Source: Roseibium alexandrii DFL-11
GTDB lineage: Bacteria > Pseudomonadota > Alphaproteobacteria > Rhizobiales > Stappiaceae
Assembly (NCBI RefSeq): GCF_000158095.2
Contig: NZ_CM011002.1
Coordinates: 673,541 to 737,540, forward strand
DNA length: 64,000 bases
Direction: 5' to 3'
A program made the translations under genes and the position numbers. This document shows, piece by piece, positions 1 to 9,055 of this stretch; the first letter of the stretch is position 1, and every line of letters starts with the position of its first letter. The notes under the pieces are model-generated. The model was not told the DNA's origin and did not search any database. It saw only the letters and a list, made by a program, of their open reading frames with translations.

Positions 1-521
1 AAAAGCGGTGGTTCATCGCCGGTCCAGGATTGACCCTCTGGTGTGGACAGTCCGCCATGGAAGCTGGCATAGCCGGTCGCCATGCCGGACATGTCGCTGC
101 GGGCCATTTCAAGGGCGACCGCACCACCAAAGCAGTACCCCATAACCACCATTTGGGTGTTACCCGCCAGTTGTTTCGCCTGATCAACACCTGCTTGGAT
201 CAGGGACCTCATGCGATCGCGGTCCTGATAAAGGGCTCCGGTTGCAGCCCTGCGATGGTCAACTGTTTCGGTTGGTGTGTCATTGCCGAACATATCAAGG
301 GCGAAGGCGTTGTAACCCATGTCCGCAAGCATATCCGCCCGTTTGCGTTCGTAATCGGTCATGCCGTCCCAGTCATGAACGATCAGAACAAGGCCTTTTG
401 GGTCTTCAGCCTTGGCAAAATATCCGGTGAAGGCTTCTCCGGAGACGTCATAGGCAACGTCTTCGGCTAGGGCCGGGCCGGTCAGCATCATCGCAGCCAA
501 GAGCGGTATCGTGAAACGCAT
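1..521 (-). CDS. Dienelactone hydrolase family protein, exported (3' part outside window)
   Basis: The reading frame begins at an ATG at 521 and runs off the left edge, so only about 173 N-terminal residues are visible. An N-terminal signal peptide (MRFTIPLLAAMMLTGPALAE) points to export to the periplasm. The mature part has the alpha/beta-hydrolase pattern of dienelactone hydrolases: LVLIVHDWDGM near residue 45 and the nucleophile elbow GYCFGG near residue 125, with Cys as the expected nucleophile. The Asp and His of the triad would lie outside the window. The family hydrolyses lactones and esters; the substrate here cannot be told. Confidence 0.85.
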   Translation of the reverse strand, partial: MRFTIPLLAAMMLTGPALAEDVAYDVSGEAFTGYFAKAEDPKGLVLIVHDWDGMTDYERKRADMLADMGYNAFALDMFGNDTPTETVDHRRAATGALYQDRDRMRSLIQAGVDQAKQLAGNTQMVVMGYCFGGAVALEMARSDMSGMATGYASFHGGLSTPEGQSWTGDEPPL

Positions 522-785
522 ATCAAATCCCACCTTAAATCCAGTCGTTAACTTGCTGTGCGGCCTCCGCCGCTGACCAAACGTCAGATAGAACAGGTGG
601 GCTCCATGGCAATCTCGCGCGGGTTTGCGCTATTGTGACTGCGCGTTAGGATTGTCGAAAGACATGAAGCCCTTTGATTACGGCGCCACAGCGCTATATC
701 CCGACTGCGTCAATTCATTTTTGAACCACAGCCGCCGACAGAAAGCTCAATCAGCAGCCTTGGGCGGCCTTTCCTGCGAATTCTT

Positions 786-1346
786 ATGGACGAAAAGCTC
801 TCACTGAACTATCGAACCGCGCTTCCAGATGCCTTGCGCGTGCTTTTGGAGGACTATCCACGCACCGGATGGACGCAAGATGCTGGCTACAACGGTCTGA
901 TCCAGTTCTGGCTCGAACGGCACATGATGTTCCGGGATCTTCTTGCGCGCCTGAATTCCTTGTGTGAGCATCGGCTTGGTAAAGAGATCGCGCCAGAGAT
1001 TTTCGCGTCAAACCTCGCTCAATACGGATCCTTGCTGGTTTCTGAGTTGCATGGGCACCATACGATCGAAGATCATCACTATTTTCCGGTGCTTGTGTCT
1101 AAAGACCATCGGCTCGCTCAAGGGTTTGAGTTACTGGACTCAGATCACCACTTGCTGGACGCCCATCTGCAGGGGTTTGTAGATCAGGCCAAAACCGTCT
1201 TGTCGCAGAGGGCCGAACATACAAACCCTATCGCTGCTTTTCATGAAACAGTCGAGCGACTTTCCGATAAGCTTGATCGCCACCTGATAGATGAGGAAGA
1301 GCTGGTTGTGCCGGTGCTGCTGAAGTACGGCGCGCTCGGTTTATAA
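786..1346 (+). CDS. Hemerythrin-like (HHE domain) protein
   Basis: A 186-residue soluble protein with the helical hemerythrin/HHE pattern. Metal-ligand candidates are visible in order: HMMFRDLL near 42, HGHHTIEDHHYFP near 93-105, SDHHLLDAHL near 125, and RHLIDEEELVVPVLL near the C terminus. The H-x3-ED and H-x3-EE spacings match diiron HHE proteins that sense or store O2 or NO-related species. It stands alone, with a weak ribosome site before the ATG. Its role is inferred from the family only. Confidence 0.8.
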   Translation: MDEKLSLNYRTALPDALRVLLEDYPRTGWTQDAGYNGLIQFWLERHMMFRDLLARLNSLCEHRLGKEIAPEIFASNLAQYGSLLVSELHGHHTIEDHHYFPVLVSKDHRLAQGFELLDSDHHLLDAHLQGFVDQAKTVLSQRAEHTNPIAAFHETVERLSDKLDRHLIDEEELVVPVLLKYGALGL

Positions 1347-1373
1347 GTTGTCAGCAGCTGTTCCTACGTGCCG

Positions 1374-1631
1374 TCATTTGTAATGCGCGCGCCGGTCGGA
1401 GAACTTGCGGACCCGTTTGCGCCAGGCCCGGTAGCTGGAGGGTTTCAAGCGATCCCGCATCAGCGCCTTGACCTGTGGTTCGTAAAGCCCGTATTCCAGT
1501 TCAATCTCGGCAAAACTGACGTGATCGGAAAGGGCCATCTCGATCACCTCACTGGCATGCTCCTCAGACAGCTCGGACGGTTCCGTCAGCTTTTTGCGTC
1601 GCATCGAAGACTTGGTCTTCAGTGGCAGCAT
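1374..1631 (-). CDS. DUF2805 (TIGR03643) family protein
   Basis: An 85-residue basic protein matching the small TIGR03643/DUF2805 family. The visible family core is VIEMALSDHVSFAEIELEYG followed by a Lys/Arg-rich C terminus with SYRAWRKRV. The family has a helix-turn-helix look, but no function is established. I chose ATG 1631; ATG 1604 is the alternative and would remove nine residues. The start lies 13 nt after the stop of the SOUL gene, so the two are probably cotranscribed. Confidence 0.75.
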   Translation of the reverse strand: MLPLKTKSSMRRKKLTEPSELSEEHASEVIEMALSDHVSFAEIELEYGLYEPQVKALMRDRLKPSSYRAWRKRVRKFSDRRAHYK

Positions 1632-1644
1632 CTCTTGTTCAGCG

Positions 1645-2226
1645 TTACTCGACCTCAATTTGAACCTCGTTATACCTCTTAGCCGGGAGGATGGACGGTG
1701 CATCGTAAAATGCGAAGGAGACCGGGCCGGTGGTTGTAAAACCGTTCTCTGTCAGACTGGCGAGCAAGTGCATCGCCTCATCCGCGAAATTTTGATCCGA
1801 CCACCGGCCGGAGAAGCTGCGGACCGCCACCTTTCGTTCGCCAAGCGTCGTCGCTTCAATGCGTGTATTGACCGGCTCTGCTGCGGAAGCCGCGTCGACA
1901 CCGTCAGGCAGAAAGAAAAACATCTCCCAGTCACCACCCATCAGATCGCCTTTATCGCCTAAGTGCTGAGAACCGCGATTTGTACTACACGCCCGCTGCA
2001 GAACCGGCGCGGTCATGTCGTAGTGATGCCGGTCTTCGTTGTTTCCGGTGATGTAGCTGTAAAGAGCGTTGAACCCGTTTCGGGTTGCGGCGCTCCGGCC
2101 GTTGCTTTCTATGATCCGGACGGCACCTGCTGCCGGGTAGTGCCGGATCTCGAACTGGCTGTGTTCCTGCAAAAGCTCATGGACGGGCTGCTGAAGCGTT
2201 GCCCGGTCGTGATTTGCGCGCACCAT
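1645..2226 (-). CDS. SOUL family heme-binding protein
   Basis: A 193-residue protein with SOUL/HBP hallmarks: QFEIRHYPAAGAVRI near residue 25, FNALYSYITGNN near 52, YDMTAPVL near 70, and a C-terminal FAFYDAPSILPAKRYNEV segment. SOUL proteins bind heme or tetrapyrroles with low specificity. I chose ATG 2226 because GAGGG lies about 6 nt upstream. The frame stays open to a TTG at 2397, but that extension has no family resemblance. The gene leads a two-gene unit with the DUF2805 gene and diverges from the oxidoreductase at 2488. Confidence 0.75.
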   Translation of the reverse strand: MVRANHDRATLQQPVHELLQEHSQFEIRHYPAAGAVRIIESNGRSAATRNGFNALYSYITGNNEDRHHYDMTAPVLQRACSTNRGSQHLGDKGDLMGGDWEMFFFLPDGVDAASAAEPVNTRIEATTLGERKVAVRSFSGRWSDQNFADEAMHLLASLTENGFTTTGPVSFAFYDAPSILPAKRYNEVQIEVE

Positions 2227-2487
2227 CGCCGCCCTCGCAAAGTTGTTTGGAGAGCACATGGAGCAGCGGCGGACAAATGCCAGACCCGATCCATTTGCCT
2301 GTATGCGGCATATCTGACAAACCCACTCAAGAACTGCGGGTTCGGCAAACAGCTCCGTGAAATGTTTTTTATCGATCAGCTTAGCGTTTATGCGCAAAAA
2401 CCGAAAACAGAATGTTATTTCGACCGGTTTATACGGAAAATGAAAATCCTCATCTTCGGGGCAACACGCTGTTCAAGGAGATGATGT

Positions 2488-3474
2488 ATGAAAGCGATGG
2501 TCTTAAGGACATATGGTGAGGCTGCAGAATTTGATGCTGTCCAATTGCCGGAACCTGAGGTGAAGTCCGGACAAGTGCTCGTGCGCATTGGCGCGACCAG
2601 CGTCAACACTGTTGATACAATGATAAAACAGATGGGAACCGACCTTCCGCTGTCTCCAGAGTTGCCAGCCCTCTTGGGAATGGACTTTGCCGGCACGGTT
2701 GAGGCCGTGGGAGAAGGCGTTGACCGATTTGCTCCGGGCGATGAGGTTTACGGCTGTGCTGGCGGACTGGCCGATCTGCCGGGCGCATTGGCGGAGCTGA
2801 TGGCAGTTGATGCGCGGCTAATTGCCAAGAAACCGCAGTCGTTGACCATGCGCGAGGCAGCAGCACTCCCGCTTGTTGGTATCACCGCGTTTGAGGGTCT
2901 CACCCGCGCGGGCGTTAAAGCGGGCCAAAAGGTCCTGGTTCATGGTGGCGCTGGAGGAGTTGGACATGTCGCAGTGCAGCTTGCCAAACATTTTGGGGCC
3001 GAGGTTTACGCGACCGGCTCGAAAGACCAGCAGCTGTCTGTGATCAACGGATACGGGGCGACAGCGATCAACTACACTTCCGAGCCGGTCGCCGACTATG
3101 TGGCGAGATACACGGATGGCCGGGGTTTTGATGTAGTCTTTGACTCCGTCGGCGGCGCCAATATGGCAAACTCATTCGAGGCAGCTTCGCTGAACGCGAA
3201 TGTCGCGTCTACGGTGGCGTTGGTCGAGCTGGACTTGAGCGTCGCCCACTTCAAGGGCCTGTCCCTTCATGTGGTCTTTATGCTGATCCCCATGCTGCAT
3301 GATTTCAAGCGCTCAGAGCACGGCGTCATTCTCACCAAGCTTGCCGAAATCGTTGATGCTGGGGAGCTGAAACCGCTTTTGGATGCAACGAGTTTTGGCC
3401 ATACAGAAGTTGGAGCGGCCTATGACCGGCTGACAAGCGGGCAGGCGATCGGCAAGGTCGTCGTGGAGCTTTAG
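2488..3474 (+). CDS. Quinone oxidoreductase-like MDR family NAD(P)H dehydrogenase
   Basis: A 328-residue medium-chain reductase. The N-terminal GroES-like half contains LPALLGMDFAGTVEAVG. The nucleotide-binding half carries the GGAGGVGHVAVQLAK glycine motif near 150-165, followed by GAEVYATGSKDQ. The Cys/His zinc ligands of true alcohol dehydrogenases are missing, which places it with zeta-crystallin/QOR enzymes that reduce quinones or enones using NAD(P)H. The start is well supported by AAGGAGAT upstream. It diverges from the SOUL gene. The substrate is unknown. Confidence 0.85.
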   Translation: MKAMVLRTYGEAAEFDAVQLPEPEVKSGQVLVRIGATSVNTVDTMIKQMGTDLPLSPELPALLGMDFAGTVEAVGEGVDRFAPGDEVYGCAGGLADLPGALAELMAVDARLIAKKPQSLTMREAAALPLVGITAFEGLTRAGVKAGQKVLVHGGAGGVGHVAVQLAKHFGAEVYATGSKDQQLSVINGYGATAINYTSEPVADYVARYTDGRGFDVVFDSVGGANMANSFEAASLNANVASTVALVELDLSVAHFKGLSLHVVFMLIPMLHDFKRSEHGVILTKLAEIVDAGELKPLLDATSFGHTEVGAAYDRLTSGQAIGKVVVEL

Positions 3475-3497
3475 TCGCACAAATGCAAGGAGGCCGG

Positions 3498-3611
3498 ATG
3501 CGCATGGATGTCGCATCCTGGTTTCCTGATTACTCGAAAAGCATGAGAGAATTTGCCAACCCGTCTATGATGCAGCCAATTGAACGAGGCCGCGGGCGGA
3601 TGCGAGTTTAA
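3498..3611 (+). CDS. Possible small protein (37 aa), unrecognised
   Basis: A perfect AAGGAGG ribosome site at 3487-3493 sits 4 nt before ATG 3498. The open frame of 37 codons ends in TAA and begins MRMDVASWFPDYSKSM. It starts 23 nt after the oxidoreductase stop and ends just before a terminator-like hairpin, so it could be the last gene of that transcript. I do not recognise the peptide. The case rests on the ribosome site and position only. Confidence 0.4.
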   Translation: MRMDVASWFPDYSKSMREFANPSMMQPIERGRGRMRV

Positions 3612-3637
3612 CTCGACATTTTACGCCAACAATAATT

Positions 3638-3669
3638 GGCCGCCTGACTTGTCTGTTGAGGCGGCCTTT
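3638..3669 (+). terminator. Terminator-like hairpin after the oxidoreductase unit
   Basis: Arms GGCCGCCT and AGGCGGCC pair perfectly over 8 bp around a 13-nt loop and are followed by a short T run (TTTG). It lies between the oxidoreductase/small ORF and the convergent LOV gene. Confidence 0.5.
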
Positions 3670-3776
3670 GCCATTTACCAAACCCGTGCACCGCGTTCGA
3701 AATCGGATGTACGCGGACTGGACCAAGTCAAGTGATGGGTTGACATCCAGCGGTCCAACCGTTGCATCTGCGCTAT

Positions 3777-4151
3777 CTACACCGGGTTTTGCGCACCAGC
3801 GAAGAAAATAAGCCGTCCATCGCCATCGATGATTGGCCTGATGCGCAACCGGTTCATAAAGGGCATTCCGTCTTTTCGATAATTCAGAATATCGATTGTA
3901 AAGCGCGTTTGCGCCTTCAAACCTTGCCGGATTGCTTCGATCGCGAACGGGTTGGTTTCGGGACCTTGAAGGAATCGACAGTTGCGTCCAACGGCTTCGG
4001 CCGATGTGTATCCGGTCTGGCGTTCGAATTCATCACTGACAAAGATCATCGGATTGTCAGGGACATTCGGATCGGAAAATACGACGCTCATATCCTGTTC
4101 TTCTGTTTCCAAAAGAGATCTCAGCTGATCGTCAGTTAGAGAGGTGACCAT
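3777..4151 (-). CDS. Short LOV-domain photoreceptor (PAS/LOV)
   Basis: The 124-residue protein is almost entirely one LOV domain. It has the flavin-adduct motif GRNCRFLQGP with the photoactive Cys at residue 58, FVSDEFERQTGY before it, and NYRKDGMPFMNRLRIRPI plus a C-terminal FFAGAQ strand. LOV domains bind FMN and form a cysteinyl adduct in blue light. There is no kinase, HTH or GGDEF output, so it belongs with short LOV proteins that signal through dimer contacts. It diverges from the DUF2237 gene. Confidence 0.9.
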   Translation of the reverse strand: MVTSLTDDQLRSLLETEEQDMSVVFSDPNVPDNPMIFVSDEFERQTGYTSAEAVGRNCRFLQGPETNPFAIEAIRQGLKAQTRFTIDILNYRKDGMPFMNRLRIRPIIDGDGRLIFFAGAQNPV

Positions 4152-4348
4152 GTCGCTTTCCTCCGGATTTTATCTTGCAGCATGACCTTAGAAGATCTCA
4201 TCGACGAGACAACTTCAACGAAAAGCTCAACCTGAATTTTCAGGGGTCTTGCTGATGCCATCTGCCTTGTCGCATGGATGTCTTGCTCTATCTGGCTGGC
4301 GGCTGACCGCAATGGCAACTTTACCTCCATTTTTGACGGAAGTGACGT

Positions 4349-4708
4349 ATGGCAAAAAACATTCTTGGCGATCTTCTTGAGAGTTGTTGTACCGACCCGA
4401 TGACCGGATATCTCAGGGATGGGTTTTGTGCCACGCATGATCAAGACCGCGGGAGCCATGTTATCTGCGCTGTGGTGACGGAGGCATTTTTATCTTTCAC
4501 AAAGGCACGCGGGAACGATCTAAAAACGCCCATTCCAGCCTCCGGTTTTCCTGGGCTCAAGCCGGGAGATGGCTGGTGTTTATGCGCCCTGCGCTGGAAG
4601 GAGGCGCATGAAGCGGGGGCGGCTCCAAAAGTTAAAGCCCGTGCAACTCATGAAAGTGCTCTTAACTTCGTGTCCAAGGATGTGTTGCTTGCCTATCGGA
4701 TTGATTGA
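4349..4708 (+). CDS. DUF2237 family protein
   Basis: A 119-residue protein matching DUF2237 (COG3651) end to end: AKNILGDLLESCCTDPMTGY at the N terminus, DRGSHVICAVVTEAFL, RGNDL, FPGLKPGDGWCLCALRWKEA and a C-terminal ATHESAL segment. The conserved Cys residues (CC near 13, WCLC near 76) suggest metal or redox chemistry, but the family function is not known. GGAAG precedes the ATG. It is divergent from the LOV gene, so the 200-nt gap should hold both promoters. Confidence 0.85.
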   Translation: MAKNILGDLLESCCTDPMTGYLRDGFCATHDQDRGSHVICAVVTEAFLSFTKARGNDLKTPIPASGFPGLKPGDGWCLCALRWKEAHEAGAAPKVKARATHESALNFVSKDVLLAYRID

Positions 4709-4831
4709 TGTGCGCTGCGATGAAGCGGGTGTAAGCTCTCGTCTGAACTGCGTTGGGGAAAACCATCGCAGGCTGTCCGACGCACGCTTCAGGCAAAATC
4801 CACTTGGCTGTTCCTTGCCTCGGAGGACATA

Positions 4832-5281
4832 ATGAACGTCTTGCAACTCGGTTTCGGCAGTTCATGGTTCTGGGGACTGGTCGCTCTGGTTGTGGTGTTG
4901 TGCGGAGTGGGGGCGGTCCTGTTTTTCCGCTTTGTGCCCGTAACCAGGGCGGATGTTCCTGCGGTGACAACGCGGTTCGCCGCTGGTGATACGGAACTTG
5001 CTGGCGGTTTTTATGCTGTCCGCCGGCTCGAGGCCGTAGACCTCTCTGCACTGGAACGGCAGATTGCTCAGACCGCCCGCTCACGCCGCGTGTCAGGCTC
5101 GTTAGATGATTTGCCGCTCGTATTCGTCCATCGTTCATTGGTTTGGGGTTTCCCGGATGTCACCCAGGTCTGGGTGGAAGGCGATTTCGTCCACATCTAC
5201 TCGCACCTTGTCTACGGCGGCTCTGATCTAGGTGTGAACCGGGACCGGATGGTTGGCTGGTTCGAAGCTCTTGGCATTTAG
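4832..5281 (+). CDS. DUF1499 family membrane-anchored protein
   Basis: A 149-residue protein with one hydrophobic segment at about 14-33 (FWGLVALVVVLCGVGAVLFF), then a soluble domain ending in VHIYSHLVYGGSDLGVNRDRM, which is the DUF1499 signature. It is probably anchored in the inner membrane with the domain facing outward. The family function is unknown. GGAGG lies 6 nt before the ATG. The preceding 120 nt contain no other gene. Confidence 0.75.
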   Translation: MNVLQLGFGSSWFWGLVALVVVLCGVGAVLFFRFVPVTRADVPAVTTRFAAGDTELAGGFYAVRRLEAVDLSALERQIAQTARSRRVSGSLDDLPLVFVHRSLVWGFPDVTQVWVEGDFVHIYSHLVYGGSDLGVNRDRMVGWFEALGI

Positions 5282-5727
5282 CGTTAAGGGCCGGGCACAG
5301 CCAAATTCTGAATTGTTGTAGACGGCGCTGCGGCGAACACTTGGCACCAACGGGCTGGCACTCGACATTTCCCGGCTCGGAAGCCGGACGTTCCGTGAGC
5401 ACCGAGTTCCTCTGAAGTTCCGGTTCGGTAAACCGGTCTCAAATATCTGTGGTCACCAGTCCAAGTCAAACCATGCGGTGGCACTTCCGCTAGCAGCTTT
5501 GACGCTGAAAAGCGCCGACCCAAGTTGGCGGTATGAGCGGGCAGGAACGTAAGACCATTGTCATTATCTGCAGAAGAACAAGTCACTCGCCAGAGCTCAA
5601 AAAATTTCTTTGCATATTCTGCTGAATTTACAAGCTTGTGTTCGCGCTTTCTTTAGTCTTTGCTCTTGAGAATGCTGCTTAAGGTGCTGTTTTGCCCTAG
5701 AGGAATAGCGCATTTGGTCTGATGTGA
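5282..5727. other. Non-coding gap before the GGDEF-EAL gene
   Basis: I see no convincing gene in these 446 nt. The frames that stay open lack ribosome sites and recognisable protein character. The last 150 nt are richer in A and T and probably hold the promoter of the downstream gene. Confidence 0.5.
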
Positions 5728-5733
5728 GTGCCG

Positions 5734-8700
5734 ATGAAGCAACCTGTTCAGTTTGATGAGAACTCCCGCTTTGAAGCTCCGGAATACGATCTCCTGCGTG
5801 CCGCTTACGAAAACCTGCCGCAACCCGCTTGGGTGTTTGACAGAGCAGGCAGGTATATTTTTCAAAACAAGCTCGACCGGGAAGCCTTCGGAAACCTGAT
5901 CGGTAAACGGGCCGACGAGACGCGCATGCCCAAGGAGCAAGTCGAACTCTGGGCTTCGATGCACAAAAACGTCTTGGCGGGGGAAACGGTCCATTGCATG
6001 ACCGAAACGGAGACCCGTCACGGCCGCATTATGTCTGAGACGACTCTTGTGCCGCTTGTGATAGGCGGCCGCATCGTCGGTGGGATTGGTATCGCGACGG
6101 ATAAGACTGCACTTGTGGCGGCAGAACGGCAAAAAGCTGCAGCACAAGCGCGGCTCGAAACTCTTTTGGCTCTATCGTCAGATTGGTTGTGGGAGGCGGA
6201 TGCCGAACATCGGCTGACGCGCATCCAGGGCGATGATGGCTTCATGGTCAAACAGTTTCCTGATTGGACTGGCAGCAAGCTCTGGGAAATCATCGAGGAC
6301 AAAGCGGGCCTCGACGGGAGCCCAGCCAAATTCCACGAAGTCTTGACCAACCAACAAGCCATCGAGGGCTTTATCTGCGAGCTCCGAGGGCGCGATGGAT
6401 CTGCGTCCCATTTTGAGGTCCACGGCGAGCCCCGTTATGATCCAAGAGGCAAGTTTCTTGGCCATTGGGGAGTTGCGCGCGATGTAACTCGCCGGGAAGC
6501 TTTGACACGACGCCTCAAGTTTGCTGATCAAATTATCAATGCGACGAGAACACCAGTAATCGTTGGGGATGCAGAAGGTGCCATCGAATGGGTAAACCCG
6601 GCTTTCGAAGAGTTAACTGGATACTCCTTGAAAGAAGTCGCAGGCCGTAAGCCAGGCCACTTCCTGCGATGTGACGAAACGGACCCCGAAACCTCCGCCC
6701 GCCTGACAGCCGCTATCAGTGCCGGTGAACCTGTACGTGAAACCATACTTAATCAGTCAAAAGCCGGTCAAAAGTATTGGCTGGATATGGAAATTCGTCC
6801 GCTGAGAAATGATGCAGGCGTTTTGACCGGGTATATGGCGATAGAGTCCGATGTTACTGCATTGGTTGAGAGTCGGCAGAGACTTCAGGCGATCGTCGAC
6901 AACGTCACGGCCGGTGTGGTTCTTCATGATCAGAACGGCGACATTATTGCAGCCAATCCAGAGGCCTGCCGTCTTTTGCACATGAGCGAAGCCCAAATGC
7001 GTGGGCAGGAAATCATGGACCCGACTTGGGGCACGATATTTCCTGATGGCCGTCCAATGGGCGGAGACGAGATGCCGTCGACCGTTGTGCTGCGCACTGG
7101 CGAGCCGGTCATCAACCAGATCGTTGGGGTTAAGCGTCCCGATGGTGGCGTGCAGTGGCTGCGGGTGAATGCGCGACCGACAAGATCTTCGCCGACGGGA
7201 GAACAAGAAGTGGTGGCCAGTTTTGTGGACATCACAGCTGAGGAAAACCACAAGCGCGAGCTTGAAGAGGCCAGGACGCTCCTGAGGGATGTGATTGAAA
7301 CAATTCCTGACGCTGTCGTTGCATTTGATAGCCACGACCATTTGATCATGTGCAATCACGCCTACCGATCAAATTACGCCGATACCGCTCCTGCCATAGA
7401 GGACGGGGTTACTTTCCGCGAGATGTTAATTCATGGCCTCGACATAGGCCTTTATGCAGATGCCGGAGATACTCCAGAACAACAGGAACGCTGGTTAAAT
7501 CGGCGATTGGAATCATATCGAAATCCCAAGTCTATCTTGGTGGAAAAACTCACCGATGGTCGATGGGTTCAAATTCGCGAACGGGTATCAGATGGCGGTG
7601 TCAGTGTCGGAGTGCGAACGGATGTGACATCGCTGAAACGGGCGGAAGAGGAGATCCGGCGCATCGCCGATACGGATTCGCTGACGGGCGCTTCCAATCG
7701 GAACGTCATGATCCGGGAGCTTTCCAAAATAGCGGAAAGTGCAAAGGCGGCATCGGAGAGCGCGCTGTTCGGTATCGTGGACTTGGATCAGTTCAAATCC
7801 GTCAACGATACATTGGGGCATGATGCCGGCGACCTGTTGCTGCAGGAAACCGTTGCCCGTCTGGAACGGTTTGTCGACCGGGCCGGTGGCGGCACGGTCG
7901 CACGTCTTGGAGGCGATGAGTTTGCATTTATCGTTCCGGGCCTTGGTGGTCTTGATGGCGGACTCTCCGATATGCCCGACCTACATTCCGCGCTGTGCCA
8001 GCCGGTCCAACTTGGGTCGCGAACAATTCCTTCAACGGTTTCAATGGGTTTGGCACGCGTGCCGGCTGATGGCGATACAGCAACGGAAATCTTCAAGAGT
8101 GCAGACTTGGCGCTTTATCAGGCCAAAGCGTCCGGTCGGAACGGATGGCGATGTTACGACGCGCTTTACAGGCGTAGCCTTGAGCGGCGCCAAGACCTTG
8201 CGCAAGGGTTGAAGGAAGCAATCGCGAACGATCAGATCACTGTTGCCTACCAGCCTCAGGTTGAGGCGGCAACAGGCCGTTTGGTTGGTTTCGAAGCGTT
8301 GGCGCGCTGGGCGCACATTGGAACTCCTGTATCGCCCGCCGAGTTCGTGGCCATCGCTGAGGATGCGGGGCTCGGTGTTCCCTTGGGCTGCGCCGTGATC
8401 AAGGCGGCGTGCCGTGACTTTGCAAATCTGATCAACGAGGGATTTGATCCTGGCCGTTTGGCTATCAATCTATCGACTTCTCAGTTGTGCGACCCGGAGT
8501 TTCCGGATCGCGTTGCGCGCCAGTTGGACAATCTGAAGGTGCTGCAGGGGCGGCTTGAGTTTGAAATTACCGAAAACGTGCTTTTGGATCAGCGTTTCGA
8601 GGAAATTCATCGAAATCTGGTTCGGTTGCATGAGTTTGGTGTGCTGATCTCGCTCGATGATTTCGGCACTGGCTATGGATCTCTCAAACACCTTTGGCGG

Positions 8701-8988
8701 TTGCCGATCAATAAGGTGAAAATCGACAAGTCCTTCGTCGAGAACCTTGATACGAGCGAAAGCGCGGCCACAATCGTCCGAACCACCATTGTCCTGGCAA
8801 AGAGCCTTGGTATGGGCGTTGTTGCTGAAGGCGTCGAAACCCGGGCACAGCGAAATTTCCTGATTGACGCCGGGTGTTCGGATATCCAGGGTTTTCTGAT
8901 CAGCAAGCCGGATAAACTGGTCAATGCGTACCAGGCTGCGCTGGATGCTGAACAGGATGACCGTCCGGAAAGCTCCTGGAGCATTTAG
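5734..8988 (+). CDS. Multi-PAS GGDEF-EAL cyclic-di-GMP signalling protein
   Basis: A 1084-residue soluble protein, counted from ATG 5734; a GTG at 5728 is the alternative start. About five PAS-type repeats fill residues 20-630, for example VEWVNPAFEELTGYS near 287. A diguanylate cyclase domain follows with intact RLGGDEF (726-730), then a phosphodiesterase domain with FEALARW (EAL at 854-856), DDFGTGYGSL near 974 and AEGVET. Both catalytic signatures look complete, so it may make or degrade c-di-GMP depending on the PAS inputs. The RxxD inhibitory site normally found five residues before GGDEF is absent. No membrane segment is seen. Confidence 0.93.
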   Translation: MKQPVQFDENSRFEAPEYDLLRAAYENLPQPAWVFDRAGRYIFQNKLDREAFGNLIGKRADETRMPKEQVELWASMHKNVLAGETVHCMTETETRHGRIMSETTLVPLVIGGRIVGGIGIATDKTALVAAERQKAAAQARLETLLALSSDWLWEADAEHRLTRIQGDDGFMVKQFPDWTGSKLWEIIEDKAGLDGSPAKFHEVLTNQQAIEGFICELRGRDGSASHFEVHGEPRYDPRGKFLGHWGVARDVTRREALTRRLKFADQIINATRTPVIVGDAEGAIEWVNPAFEELTGYSLKEVAGRKPGHFLRCDETDPETSARLTAAISAGEPVRETILNQSKAGQKYWLDMEIRPLRNDAGVLTGYMAIESDVTALVESRQRLQAIVDNVTAGVVLHDQNGDIIAANPEACRLLHMSEAQMRGQEIMDPTWGTIFPDGRPMGGDEMPSTVVLRTGEPVINQIVGVKRPDGGVQWLRVNARPTRSSPTGEQEVVASFVDITAEENHKRELEEARTLLRDVIETIPDAVVAFDSHDHLIMCNHAYRSNYADTAPAIEDGVTFREMLIHGLDIGLYADAGDTPEQQERWLNRRLESYRNPKSILVEKLTDGRWVQIRERVSDGGVSVGVRTDVTSLKRAEEEIRRIADTDSLTGASNRNVMIRELSKIAESAKAASESALFGIVDLDQFKSVNDTLGHDAGDLLLQETVARLERFVDRAGGGTVARLGGDEFAFIVPGLGGLDGGLSDMPDLHSALCQPVQLGSRTIPSTVSMGLARVPADGDTATEIFKSADLALYQAKASGRNGWRCYDALYRRSLERRQDLAQGLKEAIANDQITVAYQPQVEAATGRLVGFEALARWAHIGTPVSPAEFVAIAEDAGLGVPLGCAVIKAACRDFANLINEGFDPGRLAINLSTSQLCDPEFPDRVARQLDNLKVLQGRLEFEITENVLLDQRFEEIHRNLVRLHEFGVLISLDDFGTGYGSLKHLWRLPINKVKIDKSFVENLDTSESAATIVRTTIVLAKSLGMGVVAEGVETRAQRNFLIDAGCSDIQGFLISKPDKLVNAYQAALDAEQDDRPESSWSI

Positions 8989-9055
8989 GTACATTTCGGC
9001 TATCCATCGGCTAAGATAGTTTTGTGAATCGAGCGGGGTGGCGGATACCTAAGAG

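Noticed and set aside
30..470. Plus-strand open frame at the left edge
   Set aside because: It is the antisense shadow of the dienelactone hydrolase, which has a signal peptide and the GYCFGG motif.
5284..5586. Minus-strand 100-codon frame in the gap before the GGDEF-EAL gene
   Set aside because: No ribosome site, and its composition does not look like protein.
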